From NCBI GenBank assembly GCA_964409165.1, contig CAYPCH010000034.1, forward strand, positions 1 through 30,522: DNA of 30,522 nucleotides, in the 5' to 3' direction. Position 1 is the stretch's first letter, and each line of letters opens with the position of its first letter. The stretch is from CAYPCH01 sp964409165 (GTDB lineage Bacteria; Bacillota; Clostridia; Acetivibrionales; Acetivibrionaceae). The notes under the pieces were generated by a model that was not told the origin of the DNA, did no database searches, and was given only the letters and a program-made list of their open reading frames with translations. Of this stretch, positions 26,083 through 30,522 are shown in pieces. The position numbers and the translations under genes were made by a program.

Positions 26083-26305
26083 CTACTTGTTCCTTATTAT
26101 GATTGTCTTTAAGCCGATTTTCGATTTCTTTTATCTTATCTGGTGAAAGATTGGTTGCCTTGATTATTATCTGTAAATCAACACCAAGCTTTAACATTTT
26201 CATTTTAACAACTCCTTATTATGTATTTATCAATATTTTACCACAATCAACACTTTGCGGTCTTACATTTTTAGGGATTTCAAGAAAATAGATTTTGATA
26301 ATCAT
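26078..26305 (-). pseudogene. Remnant of an Rpn/PD-(D/E)XK-type nuclease gene
   Basis: Two adjacent minus-strand reading frames. 26219-26305 encodes a 28-residue piece beginning MIIKIYFLEIPK, a strand pattern typical of the Rpn/putative transposase nuclease fold. 26078-26203 encodes 41 residues (MKMLKLGVDLQIIIKATNLS, then KIKEIENRLKDN), which resembles the C-terminal tail of the same family. The 41-residue part has a good ribosome binding site (AAGGAG at 26212-26217, 8 bp spacing) and could still be translated as a mini-protein. The nuclease active site is missing. Family assignment rests on short segments. Confidence 0.55.
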
Positions 26306-26317
26306 TGATATATGATT

Positions 26318-26390
26318 GTACTGATGGTCTGACACCTAGAAGGTTGCTATTTGAGGGAAAAAAGGATTTAGGTGTAAATGCAAAGTTTTA
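26318..26390 (+). pseudogene. 3' fragment of a second DUF6809-like gene
   Basis: Closely matches bases 25891-25965 of the intact gene: both contain AAGGTT(A/G)CTATTTGAGGGAA and an identical AAAAAAGGATTT stretch. Only the last quarter remains, with no start. 26391-26508 between it and the VanZ gene is AT-rich with TATAAT at 26453 and 26475, but no matching -35. Confidence 0.78.
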
Positions 26391-26533
26391 TTTAATTAAA
26401 CGAAACTTTCCTGCAATTTTTTACAACCACTATAAAGCTCAAGTAAACGTGATATAATAATTATTAATTCAATGTATAATCATTTTTGTGATTAATACAA
26501 TTAATTTAATTATGACAGCAAAGGTTGGAATAT

Positions 26534-27040
26534 ATGAAGCTCACAAAAATAATAAGAATTATGTTATGGTTAGCTGTTATACTCTGGATGGGTGTGATTT
26601 TTTCCTTTTCATCACAGACAGCTCACGATTCATCTGACCTTAGCGGTCAGGTGATAAAAAAAACAGCAGAACTGACTGTGAAGGATTTTGACAAGCTTCC
26701 AAAACCGCGTCAGCACGTAATCATACAGCAATATCAGAATATTACGAGAAAGACGGCTCATGTTTTGATTTACACGGTTTTAGGCATGCTCGTCATGGTA
26801 GCCTTATTTCGCCATCCTTTTAAAAAGCGACTCATAATCTCAATGGTTATATGCGTAATATATGCAATTACTGATGAGATTCATCAGATGTTTGTTCCAG
26901 GCAGAAGTGCACAGCCAAGTGATGTTTTTATTGACTCCTGCGGGGCATTGGTGGGAATTATACTGGTGATCATACTACAGTATTTATACCGCAGTCTTCT
27001 TGGGAAGTTCACAAAATGCGTGTTTGCCAAAAAAAACTAA
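26534..27040 (+). CDS. VanZ-like membrane protein
   Basis: 168 residues from ATG 26534, with AAAGG 9 bp upstream (an in-frame TTG at 26525 is less likely). VanZ-family proteins have four membrane helices; one member gives low teicoplanin resistance, but the biochemical role is unknown. Visible signatures: IMLWLAVILWMGVIFSFSSQ in helix 1, ITRKTAHVLIYTVLGML in helix 2, ITDEIHQMFVPGRSAQPSD and FIDSCGALVGIILVII in helix 4. These conserved loops are intact, so the protein is probably functional. It is the surviving VanZ of the tandem duplication. An envelope role fits the neighbouring glycan locus, but that is an inference. Confidence 0.9.
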   Translation: MKLTKIIRIMLWLAVILWMGVIFSFSSQTAHDSSDLSGQVIKKTAELTVKDFDKLPKPRQHVIIQQYQNITRKTAHVLIYTVLGMLVMVALFRHPFKKRLIISMVICVIYAITDEIHQMFVPGRSAQPSDVFIDSCGALVGIILVIILQYLYRSLLGKFTKCVFAKKN

Positions 27041-27071
27041 TAATAACATATGAGTAAAAAGGTAGTATAAT

Positions 27072-27236
27072 ATGAAAAAACATGGACATGAGAGTGATAA
27101 CATGTTGGCAATTAAAAAAGATACTGCAAATAAAAATAATGAAAACTATACTACTGCAAAGAATGAAGTAGTAATTAAAGCCATCATGAAATCTAATAAA
27201 AAACATTCTAAAATGATGAATATATTATCGAGATAA
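27072..27236 (+). CDS. Small Lys/Asn-rich ORF (54 aa)
   Basis: Starts at ATG 27072 with AAAAAGGTAG upstream and ends before a clear terminator at 27269, which supports real expression. The product is hydrophilic and basic (MKKHGHESDNMLAIKK..., ending MKSNKKHSKMMNILSR), with no recognised motif, no signal peptide and no membrane helix. It lies 31 bp after the VanZ gene on the same strand and may be its last operon member. No equivalent is present in duplication copy 1. Function unknown. Confidence 0.5.
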   Translation: MKKHGHESDNMLAIKKDTANKNNENYTTAKNEVVIKAIMKSNKKHSKMMNILSR

Positions 27237-27268
27237 GTATTTAGAATTATTTCTTATAAAAGTTATTA

Positions 27269-27311
27269 AACTAGAGAAAATAGCCGATTGATGGCTATTT
27301 TTTTTAGTTTA
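27269..27311 (+). terminator. Rho-independent terminator after the VanZ/small ORF unit
   Basis: Stem AAATAGCC (27278-27285) with GGCTATTT (27293-27300), loop GATTGAT, then a run of T to 27305. Flanking AAACTA and TAGTTT extend the pairing. Confidence 0.85.
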
Positions 27312-27326
27312 ATTTTTACTTATTCC

Positions 27327-27400
27327 TTAATTCTGATTGTCTTTGAGCCAGTTTTCAATACCGGAAATAAATTTGGGACTGGTATTATTTATAATACCTA
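27327..27400 (-). pseudogene. Second, more decayed Rpn-tail remnant
   Basis: The DNA matches 26085-26135 (shared TGATTGTCTTT and AGCC..TTTTC blocks). Translated on the minus strand it ends in SPKFISGIENWLKDNQN, matching SPDKIKEIENRLKDNHN of the first copy. No start or ribosome binding site is left. It marks the far end of the tandem duplication. Confidence 0.55.
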
Positions 27401-27491
27401 GTGTAATTATACATATCTTGAGTTTTGCAGTACATATGTTCTTTTTAAGCCTCGAACTCACTATTTACAAGCGGTTCAAGGCTTTGTTTAA

Positions 27492-29356
27492 TGCAAAAAT
27501 GTGTTGTGAAATTTATCTTATTTTGAAGTTTTTAAAATATTTTTCATCTCACTTAGTGTCATAATTTTCTTTCCTAAGTCTAGGTCGAATATCTTCTCTA
27601 CCGTTTTTAAAAAATCATCACGATAGTCAAAAAGATAATAGTTTTGTTCAAGATATGAGCAACCATAGTTTATTAAGCTTTCCCTGATTTCTTTTGTTGA
27701 AAACTGGTGATTTGTCATGCTTTCTAATAGTCTCATAATTACCAATGTTACAAAACAGATAAGGAAGTGTGCTTCGATATGATCATCTAGTCGTACATGT
27801 ATAGGTCTTGTTTTAAACTCACTAGTAATGATCTTAAAAGATTCCTCAATATTCCATAAGCCACGGTAAATGTCCCAAATCTCTTTATCAGAGAGTTTTT
27901 TTTCACTTGTTACAATAGAATAGTATCCATCATACTTTTCTTCTTCTGCTATCTTCTTAAGGTCAAGAGAAAGATTCTTTCCATCTGCGATTTCCCCTGT
28001 CTCTTTTACGAAAGAAAGATTCTTCACATACCCAGTAGCTCCATAGCTTGTGGCTTGTGTATACTTGCCTGGATTTTTAATTAAATCTTTTGCCTTTTCT
28101 AAAACACGATTCCTGTCCTTGCGTTGTTTTTCGGCATATTTCTTGGAGTAATATGCTAGTTGTTTTTGATAAATCGGCATTGTTAGTGTTCGGTTTCCAG
28201 CTTGGTTTTTAAGTTGTATAGTTTTGGCAAAGATTCTTGATTTATGAATAAAGATTATTTCTTCACCGTTTTCATCCGATTCTTTCGTTATTTTATAATT
28301 ATTTTTATCTAGTACCCATTTTCTGAATTCTTTATCAGCACCAACAACACTTTGACCATATACATATCCGTCATGACCTTCTGAATCATCATCATTGACA
28401 CCTGAGAGAAAAGCTGTGTTATCACTGGTGTTAAGTCCCCGATCTGCCACTGCAATCACACGTCCTATCCCGAAGTCTTTTTTTAGTCGACGAATTGCGG
28501 GGATTATAGAGGTCTTTTCGCTTTCGTTCCTAGGGAAGGTATTAAAGGTCATGGGGATTCCATTTGAATCCATAAGTAACCCCATCTGTATAATTGGTGT
28601 TTTTCGATGTTCCTTAGAAGGCCCCTTTTTTCGTGTTCCTTTTTTTAAAAGATTCCCGTCCTTGTCGTACTCATCTTCATCATTATAAGGAATTTCAAAG
28701 TAGAAATTAGTTACATCATAGTATCCAATTTGAGTGTCGATTGGCACTAATTGCTTAACCCTGCTATATATATGGGCTTGAAGTTGTTTTGAGTATTTAG
28801 CAAACCAATTAAGTGACCGATAAACGTCATCTAAAGAAAATGGGAATGAATCAAAAAAAACATCTTTCTTTTCGTAGGCTTTCTTTTTTGATGCTGGAAA
28901 AAGAAAACGGTTGAAGACTAAGAGACTGAAAATCTGGTTTAGGTTGTACTTTTGTTTAATCTGTCTTTGTTTATTTTGAAAGAAAGCAGTAATGTCCAAC
29001 AAAGCATATATATGTTTAGGAATAGCATATCCAAGATTTTTACGCAAAGAGCATTGATCTGCTAATCGTTGATTTGTCAGTATTTCAATACTACGTGTTG
29101 CTTCAAGATCACTGTTACGTTCTTTGGCTATAGCTTTGAAGTGTGAAATAGGATCATCATAAATTTTTTCTAAATCTTCAAGATAACCAATTTTTTCGAT
29201 AGTTTTCTGCTTCGACTTTCCATTTTCCCGATATCCTTGAACAAAAGAAAGATAGACTTTCCCATTGCTTATACTTTTTTTAAGAAACATATCACACCTC
29301 CATAAATATATAGCTATTATATCATAATACATTGCAATATACAACATGCTTATGCA
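27492..29356 (-). mobile_element. IS1634-type insertion sequence (ends tentative)
   Basis: The element carries one transposase gene on the minus strand. Candidate imperfect terminal inverted repeats are 27492-27507 and 29341-29356, matching at 12 of 16 positions (TGCA....TGTTGT form). No convincing target-site duplication was found, so the borders are uncertain. The size, about 1.9 kb, fits the family. Confidence 0.5.
27518..29290 (-). CDS. IS1634-family DDE transposase
   Basis: 590 residues from the ATG at 29290, preceded by GGAGGTG; the frame is open further upstream without a ribosome binding site. Length matches the long transposases of IS1634-type elements (IS4-related, with a long insertion in the catalytic domain). 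The start FLKKSISNGKVYLSFVQGYR and KQKTIEKIGYLEDL are typical. Likely catalytic residues are Asp in GYYDVTNFYFE, Asp in VIAVADRGLNTSDN and Glu in NIEESFKIITSEFK, with the usual IRPIHVR-like text (TRPIHVRLDDHIEAHFLICF) after it. No frameshift or stop is seen, so it may be active. It belongs to no neighbouring operon. Confidence 0.93.
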   Translation of the reverse strand: MFLKKSISNGKVYLSFVQGYRENGKSKQKTIEKIGYLEDLEKIYDDPISHFKAIAKERNSDLEATRSIEILTNQRLADQCSLRKNLGYAIPKHIYALLDITAFFQNKQRQIKQKYNLNQIFSLLVFNRFLFPASKKKAYEKKDVFFDSFPFSLDDVYRSLNWFAKYSKQLQAHIYSRVKQLVPIDTQIGYYDVTNFYFEIPYNDEDEYDKDGNLLKKGTRKKGPSKEHRKTPIIQMGLLMDSNGIPMTFNTFPRNESEKTSIIPAIRRLKKDFGIGRVIAVADRGLNTSDNTAFLSGVNDDDSEGHDGYVYGQSVVGADKEFRKWVLDKNNYKITKESDENGEEIIFIHKSRIFAKTIQLKNQAGNRTLTMPIYQKQLAYYSKKYAEKQRKDRNRVLEKAKDLIKNPGKYTQATSYGATGYVKNLSFVKETGEIADGKNLSLDLKKIAEEEKYDGYYSIVTSEKKLSDKEIWDIYRGLWNIEESFKIITSEFKTRPIHVRLDDHIEAHFLICFVTLVIMRLLESMTNHQFSTKEIRESLINYGCSYLEQNYYLFDYRDDFLKTVEKIFDLDLGKKIMTLSEMKNILKTSK

Positions 29357-29414
29357 CAAATATTGACATGAATAAATCCCCTGTTTATAAGGGGTGTAAG
29401 GTGTTTTTTATTTA

Positions 29415-29489
29415 GCTATTTGCAAAACAAGGGAGGGCATTCTTGAACAAGCAGGCTTAACTCTTGAAGAGTTCAAAGAATTACTTTAA
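29415..29489 (+). pseudogene. Short C-terminal coding remnant next to the IS
   Basis: An open stretch ending in REGILEQAGLTLEEFKELL and a TAA at 29487-29489. The text looks like a natural protein C-terminus, but no start exists. It may be the end of a gene disrupted when mobile DNA arrived. The family is not identified. Confidence 0.3.
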
Positions 29490-29548
29490 ACTTTAAATGC
29501 TCTAAAATGTGAACCCCGGCTATTTTTACAAGGACTTCTTAACACACA

Positions 29549-30084
29549 CTATTCAATGTCTATAGTTATAAATTGGGGATCTTCACTTGGAAAATCATCA
29601 GGAAATATGCTACAAACTAATCTTTTGTTAATATTTCATATAAAAATTCAATTACTGATTTATTATATTCAACATATTCGAAAGACCTTGAACCGTAAAT
29701 TACAATAGACCACTCATTAAGATTGTTACCTGTACGCCAGTAAATTTCATCTCCATTATCAGTAACTGCCCAAGGTAATAAGCCTCCAACAGTTGGGTAG
29801 ACATCATGTTTAAAATCTTGAGGAAAATTTTGTTTTGACTCCAAGTACGCTTCACGAATAACTTTACCACGTTCCACTAAATTAAAATTTTCATCTTGTA
29901 CAAATGGAGTTAGAATCCAAATAAAATTGTCTATTCCTCCTGTACCATATATGGAAATAAACTCCTTATATTCATCTGGCAATACTCCTAATACATTTTC
30001 TACCTGCTTCCATTCATCTTTACTACCAGTTTTACTTGGTGATTGCGTAGGAGGCATAATACTTTTCAACTCATTAATAGTCAT
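29549..30084 (-). pseudogene. SMI1/KNR4 (SUKH) immunity protein gene with a frameshift
   Basis: Starts at ATG 30084 (GGAG about 10 bp upstream, overlapping the stop of the toxin fragment). The main frame gives 155 residues with SUKH features: LPDEYKEFISIYGTGGID, LPWAVTDNGDEIYWRTG and YNKSVIEFLYEILTKD, then stop at 29617. The next frame continues directly as RLVCSIFPDDFPSEDPQF and ends at 29549; IFPDDFP is a usual SUKH C-terminal motif. One extra A in the A4 run at 29623-29626 would join both into a 178-residue protein. Immunity proteins of this family bind and block a cognate nuclease toxin, and the gene follows a toxin stub. A real mutation, a sequencing error and slippage are all possible. 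Confidence 0.8.
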
Positions 30085-30098
30085 TTACACATATCTCC

Positions 30099-30327
30099 TC
30101 ACTTCTTATTAAGTATAGTTACATCCAATTTAAATCCACCTGTGCCTTTAGCACTCAAGGTAACTCCTGATGGTATAAGATTATTACCTTTATAAATTGG
30201 TATAACCTGATAGTTAACAGTTTCTCCTGCTTCCACAGCTTTTCTTACTGCTGTCTCAAAATCTCTCATAACTGGTGAGTTTACTGGATTTTGATACAAT
30301 GTAACTAAATTACAACTGAAATACTCT
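30099..30327 (-). pseudogene. C-terminal fragment of a polymorphic toxin nuclease
   Basis: About 66-76 residues reading LVTLYQNPVNSPVMRDFETA, then VRKAVEAGETVNYQVIPIYKGNNLIPSGV, and ending DVTILNKK. This matches the C-terminal end of DNA/RNA non-specific endonuclease domains found in secreted LXG/WXG or RHS-type toxins, where a phrase like VxYxVxPIYxGNNLIPxG is common. The N-terminal secretion and catalytic parts are missing; an IS110-type stub begins just upstream at 30328. The immunity gene follows 14 bp downstream. The fragment lacks the catalytic His region, so it should be inactive. Confidence 0.68.
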
Positions 30328-30477
30328 TTATTCCTGTATTTCTGTTACTTCTTGAACCTTCTCAAACGGCTTGTATTCCGTCTTTGTCCGCATCATTCCA
30401 TAGATTATTCTAACAGCCCTGCGAGACACACAAACAAGGGCTTGTGGCTTCGTTTTACCTTCTTTAATTGTTACTAC
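30328..30477 (-). pseudogene. C-terminal stub of an IS110-type transposase
   Basis: The minus-strand frame reads KTKPQALVCVSRRAVRIIYG, then MMRTKTEYKPFEKVQE, and stops at 30328-30330. This resembles the extreme C-terminus of IS110/IS1111 transposases (K..ALVAV.RK..RIIYGMLK). An in-frame stop at 30478-30480 and decayed sequence to the window edge show the element is broken. It abuts the toxin fragment. Confidence 0.6.
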
Positions 30478-30522
30478 TCAGGCATTCCAAATAGACCCGA
30501 TTATATGCTAACATAATAACAT

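Noticed and set aside
26103..26291. + strand open frame of 62 codons
   Set aside because: It is the antisense of the Rpn-like remnants, which have a much better ribosome binding site and family resemblance.
1..30522. CRISPR arrays, rRNA or tRNA genes
   Set aside because: No regularly spaced direct repeats of CRISPR type and no rRNA or tRNA signature were seen on either strand.

Overview
The window looks like a chromosomal segment of a low-GC, anaerobic, Gram-positive clostridium. Supporting signs are strong AGGAGG-type ribosome binding sites, GTG starts, an S-layer-homology (SLH) surface protein, a RecD2-type helicase, a MetA-type acyltransferase, a DUF6809-like protein and a VanZ protein. 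The style resembles cellulolytic clostridia of the Acetivibrio/Ruminiclostridium group, but no marker gene is present to prove this. The window is draft assembly: it contains a 100-N spacer at 13072-13171.

Layout. 1-313 holds a striking 26-bp inverted repeat and no gene. 314-8360 is a housekeeping and signalling block: an unknown low-complexity protein, RecD2 helicase, homoserine acyltransferase (MetA), a CheR-PAS-PAS-histidine kinase fusion and a CpaE/MinD-like ATPase. The block ends in a strong terminator. 8558-11948 encodes an SLH-anchored surface protein and a membrane-anchored acidic protein.

12013-25379 is a Wzx/Wzy-type surface polysaccharide locus, all on the + strand: Wzz-like length regulator (split only by the N spacer), DegT aminotransferase, GNAT acetyltransferase, PglC-like initiating sugar-phosphate transferase, GT2, GT4, Wzy-like polymerase, GT2, TupA-like ATP-grasp, CapA-like metallophosphatase and Wzx flippase. 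Aminotransferase, acetyltransferase and initiating transferase together suggest an N-acylated amino sugar as first residue. Wzy polymerises, Wzx flips and Wzz sets length. The part from about 15.2 kb on is visibly more AT-rich than the flanks, as expected for a variable, exchanged glycan locus.

25380-27400 is the most unusual part. A good promoter precedes a ~200-nt folded leader whose 13-bp closing stem competes with a hairpin that hides the ribosome binding site of a DUF6809-like gene. This gene belongs to a decayed tandem duplication [DUF6809 - VanZ - Rpn-like nuclease remnant]: copy 1 kept DUF6809 and lost VanZ by an internal deletion, while copy 2 kept VanZ and lost most of DUF6809.

27492-30522 is mobile and conflict DNA on the minus strand: an apparently intact IS1634-type transposase, a frameshifted SMI1/KNR4 (SUKH) immunity gene, the C-terminal stub of its probable nuclease toxin, and the C-terminal stub of an IS110-type transposase that abuts the toxin stub.
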